From Planctomycetota bacterium (lineage in GTDB: Bacteria; Planctomycetota; MHYJ01; JACQXL01; JACQZI01), in NCBI GenBank assembly GCA_016207825.1, contig JACQZI010000008.1, forward strand, positions 204,152 to 268,151: 64,000 bases of DNA. Reading direction: 5' to 3'. The first letter of the stretch is position 1. Every line of letters begins with the position of its first letter. Made by a program: the position numbers and the translations under genes. Shown here piece by piece: positions 35,437 to 45,937 of the stretch. The notes beneath the pieces were generated by a model. The model worked only from the letters and a program-made list of their open reading frames with translations. It had not been told where the DNA came from and searched no databases.

Positions 35437-36078
35437 ATGCCTATGGCCGAGAATGATTGCTTCCGCGTAATATTGCGGCAAAAAATAGTTTCGATCGTCA
35501 GGGCAAGCCATCCGGAAGATGCCGAAAACACCGTTCGGGCGATAGCCAAAGGCGGCATTAAGGCAATAGAAATTTCCCTGAATACACCTGGTGCTTTGAA
35601 GGCCATTGGAAATATCTTAGCCGATAAAAAGCGCGATTTTTTTATCGGAGTCGGTACGGTGCTTGAGCTTTCCGTTTGCAAGCAATTATTGAGGATGGGA
35701 GTGGATTTTTTGGTTTCGCCTGTGGCGGATGAGAAGATTATCCGGCTTTGCAAGAAACACAAGAAAGTTATGATTCCCGGTGCCTTTACCCCAACTGAAA
35801 TATTGAATGCCCAACGTTTGGGAGCTGATTTAGTAAAAATATTCCCGGTTTCTTCAGTCGGAGCTCTTTATATAAAAGACCTCAAAACACCATTCCCTGA
35901 TATTCATCTGGTTGCGACCGGGCAAGTGAATAGTGAAAATATTAATGAGTATTTTGAGGCGGGCGCTTCTGCCGCAGCAATCGGTGGGGCGATTGCCAAC
36001 CCAAAGGCAATTAGCGAGGGTAATTTTGCTTCCATTACACGCCGTGCCGAACACTTCCTGAAATTATCGGAAAAGTGA
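35437..36078 (+). CDS. eda: KDPG/KHG aldolase
   Basis: A 213-residue class I aldolase that splits 2-keto-3-deoxy-6-phosphogluconate into pyruvate and glyceraldehyde phosphate. KIVSIVRASHPEDAENTVRA, IEISLNTPGALKAI, FIGVGTVLE, and the Schiff-base lysine in DLVKIFPVSSVG are family features. The active-site Arg (SIVRA) and Glu (IEI) are in place. No edd or other Entner-Doudoroff gene is adjacent, so it may serve uronate or Kdo-type sugar turnover instead. Confidence 0.86.
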   Translation: MPMAENDCFRVILRQKIVSIVRASHPEDAENTVRAIAKGGIKAIEISLNTPGALKAIGNILADKKRDFFIGVGTVLELSVCKQLLRMGVDFLVSPVADEKIIRLCKKHKKVMIPGAFTPTEILNAQRLGADLVKIFPVSSVGALYIKDLKTPFPDIHLVATGQVNSENINEYFEAGASAAAIGGAIANPKAISEGNFASITRRAEHFLKLSEK

Positions 36079-36086
36079 AATTTTAC

Positions 36087-36115
36087 TTGAAATTCCCAGC
36101 GGGATTTGCTATGAT
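36087..36115 (+). promoter_or_regulatory. groESL promoter
   Basis: TTGAAA, 17-nt spacer, TATGAT; transcription should start near 36122. It gives a 5' leader of about 117 nt that contains the 26-bp palindrome at 36155, unlike the leaderless promoters elsewhere in the window. Confidence 0.6.
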
Positions 36116-36154
36116 ATAAAATTCTTGTTTTAGGATATTTTGGAATTATTATTT

Positions 36155-36180
36155 ATGGTTAGGACTATAGTCCTAACCAT
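36155..36180. promoter_or_regulatory. 26-bp perfect palindrome in the groESL leader
   Basis: ATGGTTAGGACTA followed at once by its exact reverse complement. Its place between promoter and groES suggests an operator or an RNA hairpin. It is not CIRCE (TTAGCACTC-N9-GAGTGCTAA), the common HrcA site in front of groESL, and no CIRCE is present in this leader. Confidence 0.7.
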
Positions 36181-36238
36181 TGAAAATCACATTGGTTATT
36201 GTGTAATAATTTTCTTATTATTAGAAGGAGGAAAGGAT

Positions 36239-36526
36239 ATGAAGCTGAAACCGTTAGGAGACAAGGTTTTGGTGCAACGAGTTGAGGGAGAGACCAAAAC
36301 CAAGGGCGGCATAGTATTGCCGGATACTGCCAAGGAAAAGCCGAAAGAGGGTAAAGTGATTGCCGTAGGCGAAGGGAAACTGCTTGATAGCGGCAGCCGT
36401 TCAAAACCCAATGTCAAGGTGGGGGACCGTGTAGTTTTCGCGTCTTTCGCCGGAAGCGAAGTGAAAGTGGAAGAAAAAGAATATCTTATAATGCCCGAGG
36501 AAGATATCCTCGCAGTGATTGAATAA
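36239..36526 (+). CDS. groS: Co-chaperonin GroES
   Basis: 95 residues from ATG 36239, selected because AGAAGGAGG lies just before it; an ORF start at 36140 would be far longer than the family. [32 protein letters not shown] (mobile loop) and [16 protein letters not shown] are canonical. Forms the heptameric lid of GroEL. Only 29 nt separate it from groL. Confidence 0.95.
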   Translation: MKLKPLGDKVLVQRVEGETKTKGGIVLPDTAKEKPKEGKVIAVGEGKLLDSGSRSKPNVKVGDRVVFASFAGSEVKVEEKEYLIMPEEDILAVIE

Positions 36527-36555
36527 TTAATTTAGCTAAAAGGAGGAAGTATAGT

Positions 36556-38196
36556 ATGGGAGCAAAAAGGATTCTTTACGACCAGGACGCTCGCGAAGCA
36601 ATCAAGGAAGGCGTGGTTGCTTTATCAAAAGCCGTTAAGGTTACTCTGGGCCCGAGAGGGCGAAACGTAATTCTGGAAAAGAAATTCGGCGCGCCGACCA
36701 TAACCAAAGACGGCGTAACCGTGGCAAAAGAAATTGAACTTAAGGATCCGTATGAAAACATGGGGGCCCAAATGGTTAAGGAAGTTGCCTCCAAAACCAG
36801 TGATATCGCCGGAGACGGGACAACCACTGCCACATTGTTAGCCGAAGCAATTTTCCTGGAAGGGCTTAAAAATGTTGCGGCCGGTGCCAATCCGATGGAA
36901 CTGAAAAACGGCATCGAAAAAGCCGTCGAGACCATTGTCGATGAGCTTAAAAAGATGAGCGTTAAGGTTAAAGGCAAGGAAGAAATCGCACAGGTCGGTT
37001 CGATTGCCGCCAATTCCGATACCGAAATAGGCAACATGATTGCCGAAGCTATGGAAAAAGTTGGCAAGGACGGCGTTATTACCGTTGAAGAAGGAAAAGG
37101 CCTGAAGACCGATGTAGAATGGGTGGAAGGTATGCAGTTCGACCGCGGTTACATTTCTCCTTATTTTGTCACCGATACGCAGAATATGGAAGCTGTCCTA
37201 GACGACGTCTATATTTTGATTTACGAGAAAAAGATTTCAGCCGTAAAAGACCTGGTTCCCTTGCTGGAAAAAACAGCAAAGACCGGAAGGCCTCTCTTAA
37301 TAGTTGCCGAAGAGATTGAAGGCGAAGCCTTGGCTACTTTGGTGGTTAATAAGCTCAGAGGCACATTGAGAATTTGTGCGGTAAAAGCACCCGGTTACGG
37401 CGACAGGCGTAAATCCATGCTGGAAGATATTGCGGTTCTGACCGGTGGACAGGCTATTTTTGAAGACCTCGGCATAGAGTTGGAAAAGCTGGAGCTTAAT
37501 CAACTCGGCCGTGCAAAGAAGGTTACGGTCGATAAGGATAACACCACGATTATCGAAGGCGCGGGAGATACCAAAGCCATTCAGGGGAGAATCAACCAGA
37601 TCAGGAAAGAAATGGAAACAACCACTTCCGATTATGACAAGGAAAAACTTCAGGAAAGGCTTGCCAAACTTACCGGTGGAGTTGCCCAGATTAATGTCGG
37701 TGCGGCTACCGAAGTCGAGATGAAAGAACGTAAAGCCCGCATTGAAGATGCTCTACATGCCACCAAGGCAGCGGTTGAAGAAGGCATTCTGCCTGGCGGC
37801 GGAGTAGCCCTTTTGAGGAGCATTGCCGCTCTTGATAAAATCAAGGCGAAAGGCGATGTGGCAACTGGCGTGGATATTATTCGACGTTCGCTGGAAGCCC
37901 CGATAAAGCAGATTGCCGATAACGCCGGAATTAACGGCGCGGTGGTTTGCCAGAAAGTCAGGGAAGAAAAAGGCAATTTCGGGTTTGATGCCGGAAAGCT
38001 GGAGTATACCGATATGGTGAAATCAGGGATTATTGATCCGACTAAGGTTGTCCGTTCGGCTTTGCAGTACGCTTCAAGCGTTGCTTCGCTGCTCCTGACG
38101 ACCGAAGCGGTAATCGGTGAAATTCCTGAGAAAAAGGAAAAGATGCCTCCGATGCCTCCGGGAGGCGGCGGGTACGGCGGAGAAGATATGTATTAA
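36556..38196 (+). CDS. groL: Chaperonin GroEL
   Basis: A 546-residue ATP-dependent folding chaperonin. [26 protein letters not shown], the GDGTTTAT nucleotide loop and GGGVALLRS are conserved. AGGAGG precedes the start. The C-terminal tail is [16 protein letters not shown], shorter in GGM repeats than most GroELs and ending in Tyr. Followed by a strong terminator, so groS-groL form a two-gene operon. Confidence 0.96.
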   Translation: MGAKRILYDQDAREAIKEGVVALSKAVKVTLGPRGRNVILEKKFGAPTITKDGVTVAKEIELKDPYENMGAQMVKEVASKTSDIAGDGTTTATLLAEAIFLEGLKNVAAGANPMELKNGIEKAVETIVDELKKMSVKVKGKEEIAQVGSIAANSDTEIGNMIAEAMEKVGKDGVITVEEGKGLKTDVEWVEGMQFDRGYISPYFVTDTQNMEAVLDDVYILIYEKKISAVKDLVPLLEKTAKTGRPLLIVAEEIEGEALATLVVNKLRGTLRICAVKAPGYGDRRKSMLEDIAVLTGGQAIFEDLGIELEKLELNQLGRAKKVTVDKDNTTIIEGAGDTKAIQGRINQIRKEMETTTSDYDKEKLQERLAKLTGGVAQINVGAATEVEMKERKARIEDALHATKAAVEEGILPGGGVALLRSIAALDKIKAKGDVATGVDIIRRSLEAPIKQIADNAGINGAVVCQKVREEKGNFGFDAGKLEYTDMVKSGIIDPTKVVRSALQYASSVASLLLTTEAVIGEIPEKKEKMPPMPPGGGGYGGEDMY

Positions 38197-38220
38197 GGAT
38201 ATTTGCCTAAACTAAAATCA

Positions 38221-38252
38221 GAGGGGCGTGCCGAAAGTCGCGCCCCTCTTTT
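38221..38252 (+). terminator. groESL Rho-independent terminator
   Basis: GAGGGGCG (38221-38228) pairs with CGCCCCTC (38241-38248) and is followed by TTTTC. It lies 24 nt after the groL stop. Confidence 0.82.
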
Positions 38253-38347
38253 CATTTGCAAGATTATTTGTTAAATTATATTTTTTTATTGCATTCCATT
38301 CTGAAATATTGTAATCTTTAGATTAAATTTAAAAAGGAATATTAGAA

Positions 38348-38893
38348 ATGTCATTTACGCCGAGAGAAATTTTTCTGACCAAAGGAGTCGGACGCCATAA
38401 GGAGGAATTAGCCAGCTTTGAAGAATCCTTGCGAGATGCCGGTATTGCCCATCTTAATCTCGTCCATGTCTCAAGCATTTTTCCCCCGTATTGCATACTC
38501 GTCTCTCGCGAAAGGGGATTGAAGAAGCTTAAACCGGGGCAGATTACTTTTTGCGTGCTGGCGCGCAATTCAACCAATGAGAATAGGCGCCTGATTGCCA
38601 CGTCAATAGGCCTGGCGATTCCTACAGACCGCAGCCAGCATGGATATCTTTCCGAACACCATAGTTTCGGAGAGACCGATGACCAGTCAGGAGATTATGC
38701 GGAAGATTTGGCCGCTTCAATGCTGGCCACCATTTTAGGATTGCAATTTGACCCCGATGCGAACTGGGATAAGAAAAAAGAGATTTGGAAGATAAGCGGT
38801 GAAATCGTAAAAACCACCAATATAACCCAATCCGCAATCGGCGCAAAAGGTCTCTGGACAACCTCAATTGCCGTTGCTGTGTTTATTCCTTAG
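38348..38893 (+). CDS. pdaD: Pyruvoyl-dependent arginine decarboxylase
   Basis: A 181-residue proenzyme that makes agmatine from arginine. The self-cleavage site is the Ser42-Ser43 pair in [10 protein letters not shown], where the second Ser becomes the pyruvoyl group; [14 protein letters not shown] and the [16 protein letters not shown] segment match the family. These enzymes are common in archaea and scattered bacteria. The agmatinase-like gene follows 5 nt later, so arginine to putrescine is encoded as a pair. Confidence 0.88.
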   Translation: MSFTPREIFLTKGVGRHKEELASFEESLRDAGIAHLNLVHVSSIFPPYCILVSRERGLKKLKPGQITFCVLARNSTNENRRLIATSIGLAIPTDRSQHGYLSEHHSFGETDDQSGDYAEDLAASMLATILGLQFDPDANWDKKKEIWKISGEIVKTTNITQSAIGAKGLWTTSIAVAVFIP

Positions 38894-38898
38894 AGCTG

Positions 38899-39768
38899 AT
38901 GAAATCTTCAGACCTGTTGCCTCAATTCCGACAAGGCGAAAAATCAAAGTTCATTATTTTGCCGGTGCCGTACGAAAAAACCACTTCTTATAAAAAGGGG
39001 GCGGCTAAGGGGCCTGAGGCGATTATTTCCGCGTTGAACCAGGTGGAGTTTTACGATGAGGAGTTAATGACAGAAACGTGGCGTTTTGGGGTTCACACTA
39101 TTCCGTTAAAGAAGATAAAATCAGCTTTGCCATTTAGTGCGCCACCGGAGAAATTTCTACCAAAGCTTTCCGGATATATTGAAAACTTTGTCCGGAACAG
39201 CCGTGTTATCGTCGGATTAGGCGGGGAGCATTCTATCAGTTACGGTTTGGTGAAGCCGTATTGTGACAAATACAAGGACCTTTCGGTTTTGCATTTTGAC
39301 GCGCATTCTGATTTGCGTGATGAATACAACGGCACTCCCTATAGCCACGCATCCGTAATGAGGCGCATTTCTGAATTATCTCCGGTTACCCAGGTCGGTA
39401 TTAGAAGTATCAGTGAAGGTGACTACAAGATAATCAATAAAGGCAATATCCGGACTTTCTTTGCGCACCAAATGCGCGGCAAGGATATTAAAAAGATAGC
39501 TAAACAGATTGATAAGACTCTTTCCGGGAATGTCTATATTACGATTGACCTTGATGTCTTTGACCCAGCATATATGCCCGGGGTAGGGACGCCTGAGCCG
39601 GGTGGTTTATCATGGTATGAAATCCTTGATATCTTAAAGACGATTTGCCATACTCACACGATTGTTGGGTTTGATGTTGTGGAACTTTGTCCGTTAAAAG
39701 GAAATAATATATCCGAGTTCACCGCGGCAAAACTTGTTTACAGGATGATTGGTTACCTGACGACTTGA
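38899..39768 (+). CDS. speB: Agmatinase (ureohydrolase family)
   Basis: A 289-residue manganese enzyme. The metal motifs GLGGEHSISYGL, LHFDAHSDLRDEY and TIDLDVFDPAYMPGVGTPEP are intact. Family members hydrolyse agmatine, arginine or similar guanidino compounds. Its tight coupling to the arginine decarboxylase makes agmatinase the natural call: agmatine to putrescine plus urea. The residues that separate arginase from agmatinase were not examined in detail. Confidence 0.86.
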   Translation: MKSSDLLPQFRQGEKSKFIILPVPYEKTTSYKKGAAKGPEAIISALNQVEFYDEELMTETWRFGVHTIPLKKIKSALPFSAPPEKFLPKLSGYIENFVRNSRVIVGLGGEHSISYGLVKPYCDKYKDLSVLHFDAHSDLRDEYNGTPYSHASVMRRISELSPVTQVGIRSISEGDYKIINKGNIRTFFAHQMRGKDIKKIAKQIDKTLSGNVYITIDLDVFDPAYMPGVGTPEPGGLSWYEILDILKTICHTHTIVGFDVVELCPLKGNNISEFTAAKLVYRMIGYLTT

Positions 39769-39771
39769 TTT

Positions 39772-41049
39772 ATGCGTATCAAATATATTGTTTTATCGTT
39801 ACTTATTTGCGTTATTTTCCCGCTTGCTATAGTAACACAGGAAGATTTTTTTGGTGATGCTTTTTACGTCAATAACGGTAGCATGGTGACCAGCCCGGAG
39901 TTTTATAACATTAAACAGTTATGGGTTGAAATCGGCAAATTGAACCCGGATATAGTAACTAAGAATAAGTTGAAAGAGTATCAGCGTCAATTGGAAGGTT
40001 ATATTGAAGACCTGGAAAAACAGTGCCTTTGCGGCAGGTGGACGAAACAGTTTTTATTGTACGAAATGGATTATCTATGTTCTGAATTGATCAGAAAAAA
40101 AGATAATATTGAGACAAAAACCTTACCCGAGGAAGAACGTGCTATAACGTTTTGGAAAGAATTGGAATTTTGTAATGAAGGTGGGGTTACCTTGCTGACG
40201 TTGAAGGAATATGATACTTGGCTAGGGACTTTGCTGGCAAATCGTTTTCGCCGGACGTTTAAGAATATGGCCGGCATGTCATTTAAGAAACGCCTTGAGG
40301 CGCTTAAAATAACGGCCGATCAATATAAGGATAAAATCATTAAAGCCTTTGATAAAGTTGCCGAATATCAAAATTTATCCGCAGCAACATTCCATAACGT
40401 TATTATAGGAAAGAGCAAGGATGAATTGAAAAATATAATGTTCCGCTCCGGGAATGAGTGGGTTGAACACAACTCCCGTAAAGGCAGAGAATTTTTTGAG
40501 ACAGACCTGATTGAAATTAAATCCATAGACGATATTAAAGTAGTGTTAACTGACCGCAGACATGTTATTTTGGAAGGAGGCTCTTTTGTTACCGGATGGG
40601 AGATTTTACCGAATATTCCGGAAACCCTTGGACAAGAAATTGACAAGCTGATTGAGTTGTTAAATAACGATGATTGGGAAACCAGGGAAAATGCCACGAA
40701 AGAACTCATCGGGATAGGAGATTCCGTTGTCAATCCATTGAAGGAATCATTAAACAGCCGAGAACCGGAAGTCCGGATGCGTGCCAGTATGATTATTAAG
40801 AAAATAGAACAGGCGAAAGATCCGCTTCTTCAGATACGTACTGTTATTGAATCATACATGAGCCAACATCAGGCAATTCCGCTAAAGGAATTACTTCAAA
40901 TAGGTGATATTAACCAGATTGCGAAGGTATTAGGGCCGATGCTTAGCGAAAGCCAAAATGAAATGATATCTGAAGAAGAAGCAATGTCTGTAGAGTTATT
41001 ATATAAGTTATACGAAGAGGTAATGGGTGAGGTTGAGCAGAACCGCTAA
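39772..41049 (+). CDS. Secreted HEAT-repeat protein of unknown function
   Basis: A 425-residue protein with an N-terminal signal peptide (YIVLSLLICVIFPLAIV). The central part is helical and charged; a HEAT motif, WETRENATKELIGIGDSVVNPLKESL, is near residue 305 and is the same type seen in the proteins at 29116 and 51371. No catalytic motif. It starts 3 nt after speB, but its function is unlikely to be linked to polyamines. Confidence 0.65.
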   Translation: MRIKYIVLSLLICVIFPLAIVTQEDFFGDAFYVNNGSMVTSPEFYNIKQLWVEIGKLNPDIVTKNKLKEYQRQLEGYIEDLEKQCLCGRWTKQFLLYEMDYLCSELIRKKDNIETKTLPEEERAITFWKELEFCNEGGVTLLTLKEYDTWLGTLLANRFRRTFKNMAGMSFKKRLEALKITADQYKDKIIKAFDKVAEYQNLSAATFHNVIIGKSKDELKNIMFRSGNEWVEHNSRKGREFFETDLIEIKSIDDIKVVLTDRRHVILEGGSFVTGWEILPNIPETLGQEIDKLIELLNNDDWETRENATKELIGIGDSVVNPLKESLNSREPEVRMRASMIIKKIEQAKDPLLQIRTVIESYMSQHQAIPLKELLQIGDINQIAKVLGPMLSESQNEMISEEEAMSVELLYKLYEEVMGEVEQNR

Positions 41050-41129
41050 AGTAATTTTAACCTTAATTAGTTTTATCCGGTAAAGTTATTGCATATCAAA
41101 AGACCCGCGTATTAATGCTGTTCGGGTAA

Positions 41130-41387
41130 TCATACCTTTTTTTCACCAGCCGGTTTTGCTGCCGGGGCTGGTTGGGCAGGGGTAGCGGTGCCTTCTTCTT
41201 TCTTGGCGCCGGTTAGTGCAGCCAGTTTTTTCCCGTTCATAATCCTTATTTTACGCTGAGCCCGCTTGAGGTTTTTATGGAATGACCTTAATTCTTCAGG
41301 TTTGGATTTATCTTTGTTTTTCTTGGATTCACTAATTTTACTTTTCAAAACTTTAACTTTTTCCTGCAGAATTTCTAATTTTACCAT
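41130..41387 (-). CDS. Small basic coiled-coil protein
   Basis: An 85-residue, lysine-rich protein. Residues 1-55 form a basic helix with heptads (EILQEKVKVLKSKISESKKN) and the C-terminus is an Ala/Pro/Lys tail (TPAQPAPAAKPAG). AAAGGAGG in front of the ATG supports a real gene. The alanine-proline-lysine tail resembles small nucleic-acid-binding proteins, but no family is recognised. It is divergent from uvrA. Confidence 0.62.
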   Translation of the reverse strand: MVKLEILQEKVKVLKSKISESKKNKDKSKPEELRSFHKNLKRAQRKIRIMNGKKLAALTGAKKEEGTATPAQPAPAAKPAGEKKV

Positions 41388-41455
41388 AATCCTCCTTTAG
41401 TGCGTTATTTAAAGGTTATCATTTAATCTTATTTAAATATAACTGTCAAGTTTTA

Positions 41456-41485
41456 TTGGACATATATCGTCTGTTGTGGTATAAT
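41456..41485 (+). promoter_or_regulatory. uvrA promoter
   Basis: TTGGAC, 18-nt spacer, TATAAT. It leaves a leader of about 32 nt without a clear Shine-Dalgarno site. No LexA-type box was recognised. Confidence 0.55.
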
Positions 41486-41523
41486 AACGATTTTTAATAC
41501 CCACAAAAATTCTGCCTATAGCT

Positions 41524-44343
41524 ATGAGAAATAATTTGATATCCGTACGCGGAGCGAAAGAACATAACCTAAAAAACATCAATATGGATATCCCGCGTGA
41601 TAAGCTGGTTGTGGTAACCGGTGTGTCCGGTTCCGGAAAATCTTCTTTGGTTTTTGATACTATCTATGCGGAGGGGCAGCGCCGGTATATTGAAAGCCTT
41701 TCTGCTTATGCACGCCAATTTCTTGAGCAGATGACCAAACCGGATGTGGAGCATATCGAAGGGTTGCCCCCGACTATTTCTATTGAACAGCGTTCATGGG
41801 TGGGAACGCCGCGTTCTATCGTCGCGACAACCACAGAAATATATGATTATTTAAGAGTTCTTTTCGCCCGTATCGGCCAGGCTCATTGCTACAAATGCCA
41901 AAGGGAAATAACCATACAATCATCCCAACAAATAGTTGATCAGATTATGAAACTCCCGTCAGGAGCAAGGGTTATCCTTTTGTCGCCTGTGGTTAGGGGC
42001 AGGAAAGGAATCCACCGCGATGTTTTTGACCGCATAAAAAGAGAAGGGTTCGTCCGTGTCCGGGTGGATGGCAAGTTGCTGGAAATGGCAACAGTAAAGA
42101 AGCTTAATCTTCCCAAGAATAAAAAACATAATATAGAAATATTGGTTGACAGGATTGTTCTTGACGAAAATATCCGTAACCGCTTAAGCGATTCGGTTGA
42201 AACCGCCTTGCGGTTAGGAGAGGGGTTGATAATTGTAAGTCGTGAAAATAACGGGCATTGGGAAGATACTGTTTACAGCGAACATTATGCTTGCCCTGAA
42301 TGCGGTGTTAATATTGCCGAACTTTCTCCCAGAATGTTTTCGTTTAATTCACCGTACGGCGCCTGTTTGGTTTGTAATGGGTTAGGGACAAAAATAGAAT
42401 TAGATGTTGAATTGATCGTTCCGCAGCCTGGTCTTTCTCTGAAAGAAGGAGCGGTTGAACCTTTTCGCAGGTTAGGACACCGCATGGCAATATATTACTA
42501 TTCGGTGCTCCGGGACTTTGCCCGTTCCTTTGAAGTGAGTTACGAAATGCCTTTTTATAAAATACCGGAATCAAAGCGCAAGATTCTTCTTTACGGTTCT
42601 AAGCCGGAAGATGAGGAACGCTACGGCGCCTCGTTTGAAGGTATCGTGCCCATGTTGGAACGGCGTTTTCATAATACAACCAGCGATTATGTGAAAAGGC
42701 GTATTATGGATTACATGAGTGAGTTGCCATGCCCGTCATGTAACGGGGCAAGGCTTAGACCTGAGCCTTTGGCTGTCAGGATAGGAGGTAAGAACATCCA
42801 CGAAATAATTAAAATGACTATTGAGTCTGCTTACGATTTCTTCTGTAAATTAAGCCTTAATGGCGAAGAAGCATTAATTGCAAAAGGATTAATGAAAGAA
42901 ATAAAAGGCCGTTTAAACTTCCTGATAGATGTCGGCTTGTCTTATCTTACTCTAGACCGCAAAAGCAGCACGTTAGCCGGAGGAGAATCGCAGCGTATCC
43001 GCTTGGCTTCTCAGGTTGGTTCCGGATTAGTCGGCGTATGTTACGTTCTTGATGAGCCGACTATCGGTTTGCACCAGAGCGATAATGAGCGTTTGCTGGG
43101 CACTCTTAAAAGGTTGCGTGATTTAGGCAATACGGTCATAGTGGTGGAACATGATGAAGATACTATCAGAACCGCTGATTATCTTTTTGATATAGGCCCT
43201 GGGGCAGGTAAGCACGGTGGTGAAATTATTTCCCAGGGTACGTTTGAAGAAGTAATTAAGCAGAACAAAACTCTTACAAGCCAGTATTTGACGGGCACTC
43301 TTAAAATTCAATTCCCTAAAGAGCGCCGCCCGATAAAAGAAGATAATATGTTGCAGATAATCGGAGCGCGGGAAAATAATCTTAAGAATATAAATGTGAA
43401 TATTCCGTTGGGATGCTTTTGCTGCGTTACCGGAGTTTCCGGTTCAGGGAAAAGCACTTTGATTGAGGAGGTGTTGTATAAAGGATTACGCCGTAAGCTT
43501 TATAAAACCCGCGAAAAGGCAGGAGTTCATAGTGAGATTATCGGCACGGAAAACATCAACCACGTTATCGTTATAGATCAGTCCCCGATTGGCCGGACCC
43601 CTCGTTCGAATCCAGCGACTTATACCGGAGTATTTGATGAGATAAGGAAATTATTTGCCCAGACCAAAGAAGCTAAAATGCGCGGATATCAGTCAGGAAG
43701 GTTCAGCTTTAATCTTAAAGGCGGTCGTTGTGCTTCCTGTGAAGGGCAGGGGACTAAAGTGATTGAAATGCACTTCCTGCCTGATGTTCATATTGTCTGC
43801 GCCGAATGCAAAGGCAATCGTTATAATAGGGAAACACTTGAAATAAAATATAAAGGGAAAAATATTGCAGAGGTGTTGGATATGGAAATAACCAGTGCCC
43901 TTGATTTCTTCCAGAATATTCCTTCAATATACCAGATTCTTAAAACGCTTGATGATGTCGGATTGGGATATATGACCCTGGGACAATCATCCATTACGTT
44001 ATCCGGTGGTGAAGCGCAGCGGATAAAACTGGCTTCCGAATTGACCAGTGTATCAAACAGCCAGACACTTTACCTTTTAGATGAACCTACTACCGGCTTG
44101 CACTTTTCGGATATATCCAAGCTGCTTAAAGTCCTTAACGAATTGGTTAACCGTGGTAATACTGTTTTAGTGATTGAACACAATCCCCATGTTATAAAGA
44201 TGGCCGATTATTTGATAGATCTCGGCCCGGGCGGGGGAGACCATGGTGGGAAAGTGGTGGCAACAGGAACTCCCGAAGAAGTGGCCGCTAATCCCCATTC
44301 GATTACGGGTAAAGTAATTAAAAAGTATTTAGGGTCCAATTAA
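41524..44343 (+). CDS. uvrA: Excinuclease ABC subunit A
   Basis: A 939-residue DNA-damage sensor with two ABC ATPase modules. Walker A motifs are GVSGSGKSS near residue 35 and GVSGSGKST near 638; signature motifs [12 protein letters not shown] and [12 protein letters not shown]; zinc modules CPECG...CLVCNG and CASCEGQG...CAECKG. Length and order are normal (about 940). UvrA being complete while UvrC lacks its HhH domain makes the UvrC truncation more striking. Next gene is 51 nt downstream. Confidence 0.95.
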   Translation: MRNNLISVRGAKEHNLKNINMDIPRDKLVVVTGVSGSGKSSLVFDTIYAEGQRRYIESLSAYARQFLEQMTKPDVEHIEGLPPTISIEQRSWVGTPRSIVATTTEIYDYLRVLFARIGQAHCYKCQREITIQSSQQIVDQIMKLPSGARVILLSPVVRGRKGIHRDVFDRIKREGFVRVRVDGKLLEMATVKKLNLPKNKKHNIEILVDRIVLDENIRNRLSDSVETALRLGEGLIIVSRENNGHWEDTVYSEHYACPECGVNIAELSPRMFSFNSPYGACLVCNGLGTKIELDVELIVPQPGLSLKEGAVEPFRRLGHRMAIYYYSVLRDFARSFEVSYEMPFYKIPESKRKILLYGSKPEDEERYGASFEGIVPMLERRFHNTTSDYVKRRIMDYMSELPCPSCNGARLRPEPLAVRIGGKNIHEIIKMTIESAYDFFCKLSLNGEEALIAKGLMKEIKGRLNFLIDVGLSYLTLDRKSSTLAGGESQRIRLASQVGSGLVGVCYVLDEPTIGLHQSDNERLLGTLKRLRDLGNTVIVVEHDEDTIRTADYLFDIGPGAGKHGGEIISQGTFEEVIKQNKTLTSQYLTGTLKIQFPKERRPIKEDNMLQIIGARENNLKNINVNIPLGCFCCVTGVSGSGKSTLIEEVLYKGLRRKLYKTREKAGVHSEIIGTENINHVIVIDQSPIGRTPRSNPATYTGVFDEIRKLFAQTKEAKMRGYQSGRFSFNLKGGRCASCEGQGTKVIEMHFLPDVHIVCAECKGNRYNRETLEIKYKGKNIAEVLDMEITSALDFFQNIPSIYQILKTLDDVGLGYMTLGQSSITLSGGEAQRIKLASELTSVSNSQTLYLLDEPTTGLHFSDISKLLKVLNELVNRGNTVLVIEHNPHVIKMADYLIDLGPGGGDHGGKVVATGTPEEVAANPHSITGKVIKKYLGSN

Positions 44344-44394
44344 AATTGACACCGATTGGATAAGGTGGTTAACTCATGATTTAAGGAGTAAAAA

Positions 44395-45930
44395 ATGGCT
44401 TTTTTTTCCAAGCGTAAATTGAGAAGGGTCCAAACTGACCGTGTCAAGTCTGCCTCGGGGCAGGAAAATGGTTTTGGAAGCACAAGACCTCTTACCAATA
44501 TCCTGCTTGGCGTTTTGGCGGTGGTGATAATCATCGCTGTTCTGGGGATTAACCATGCCGAAGATGTTGCATCGCTTATCACCATCATATTTGTCACGTC
44601 TATGGTGGTGTTTATCATGGGTTGTTATCTTTTTACACTGGAAGCGCATTTGTTTTCCTATTTAACCAGGATATTTTCGTTTAGTTTGTTGTCACTTTCT
44701 TTATTTGTATTTATTACGTTGTTTCAGCAATTTGGTTGGAAATTGGACTATTATCATTTTTTACCGATTACTTTACTTACCATGATTATCACTGTGGGGT
44801 ACTCACGGGAACTGGCGATTATCAATGTTTTCTTCCAGGCTTTTCTTCTTTGGGCAATCAATCATCCTGTATTTGATGTCTTAATGCTTCACTGCCCGGC
44901 TTCAATAATAGCATCGCTTGGTTTAGTCAATATCAGGAACAGGTCGAAAATCATCAGATTAGGCATCGCTTCCGGGATTATTCTTTTTATCATGATTATT
45001 GTAAAAGGAATTATTGATAATAAACTTCCATCGGATATATTTTCCGTGCTGTTCTGGTCTTCGGAGACGATTGAAAATGCTTTGAGGGGGCTAGGGAACG
45101 GGGTGATTTCCGGCTTTATACTTTTAGGTATTCTTCCCGCTCTGGAAAAGATTTTCGGGGTGGTGACCAACCTTTCGCTTTTAGAGCTGGCTGATTTAAA
45201 CCAGCCGCTCTTGAAGCGGCTGGCCCTTGAAGCGCCCGGAACTTACCACCATTCTTTAAGGGTTGGTGACCTGGCGCAGGCCGCGGCAGAGGCAATCGAT
45301 GCTGATGCTATGCTTGCCAGGGTCGGCGCGTATTACCACGATGTCGGTAAACTCAATAAACCGGAATATTTTGTGGAAAATGAAGCCGGAACTAATAGCA
45401 AACACAAAGACCTTTCGCCGACCATGAGCACCTTGATTATTACCGCTCATGTTAAAGATGGATTGGAAATGGCGAGAGAAGGAAAGTTGCCAAAGAAAAT
45501 CCAGGCTTTTGTGTCACAGCATCATGGCACCTCCGTCATGAAATATTTCTATCGAGAGGCATTAGAAAAGGTTGGAAGTAATGGTAATGATGACGAAGCG
45601 GCCGAGAAAAATGGTTCGGATAAAGAAACGGTGGATGCGGAATCATTCCGTTATCCAGGCCCTAAACCGCAGTTTAAAGAAGTGGGTATTGTCCTTTTGG
45701 CCGATGGCGTTGAGGCGACATCCCGGACCATCCGTAATATTACGCCGGGGAAACTGAAAAGCATGGTCCATGATATTGTGATGGCGCGCTTGGCAGAAGG
45801 GCAGTTGGACCAGAGCGACCTTACCATGAGGGATTTTAAGAAAATAGAGGATACTTTTATCAAAGTTTTGGCGGGCATTTTCCACGCTCGCATTGAATAT
45901 CCTAAAGCGCAGCCCGGCGAGTCTTCTTAG
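44395..45930 (+). CDS. 7TM-HD phosphohydrolase (PgpH-like)
   Basis: A 511-residue membrane HD-domain protein. About seven hydrophobic helices fill residues 35-260, then a cytoplasmic HD domain: APGTYHHSLRVGDLAQAAAEA, YYHDVGKLNKPEYF (the HD pair), IITAHVKDGLEMA and VSQHHGTSVMKYF. This matches the PgpH/YqfF group that breaks down cyclic di-AMP in other phyla, but without the large extracellular 7TMR-HDED domain. AAGGAG precedes the ATG. ybeY follows within 8 nt, as in many genomes. Confidence 0.85.
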   Translation: MAFFSKRKLRRVQTDRVKSASGQENGFGSTRPLTNILLGVLAVVIIIAVLGINHAEDVASLITIIFVTSMVVFIMGCYLFTLEAHLFSYLTRIFSFSLLSLSLFVFITLFQQFGWKLDYYHFLPITLLTMIITVGYSRELAIINVFFQAFLLWAINHPVFDVLMLHCPASIIASLGLVNIRNRSKIIRLGIASGIILFIMIIVKGIIDNKLPSDIFSVLFWSSETIENALRGLGNGVISGFILLGILPALEKIFGVVTNLSLLELADLNQPLLKRLALEAPGTYHHSLRVGDLAQAAAEAIDADAMLARVGAYYHDVGKLNKPEYFVENEAGTNSKHKDLSPTMSTLIITAHVKDGLEMAREGKLPKKIQAFVSQHHGTSVMKYFYREALEKVGSNGNDDEAAEKNGSDKETVDAESFRYPGPKPQFKEVGIVLLADGVEATSRTIRNITPGKLKSMVHDIVMARLAEGQLDQSDLTMRDFKKIEDTFIKVLAGIFHARIEYPKAQPGESS

Positions 45931-45937
45931 CACAGCC

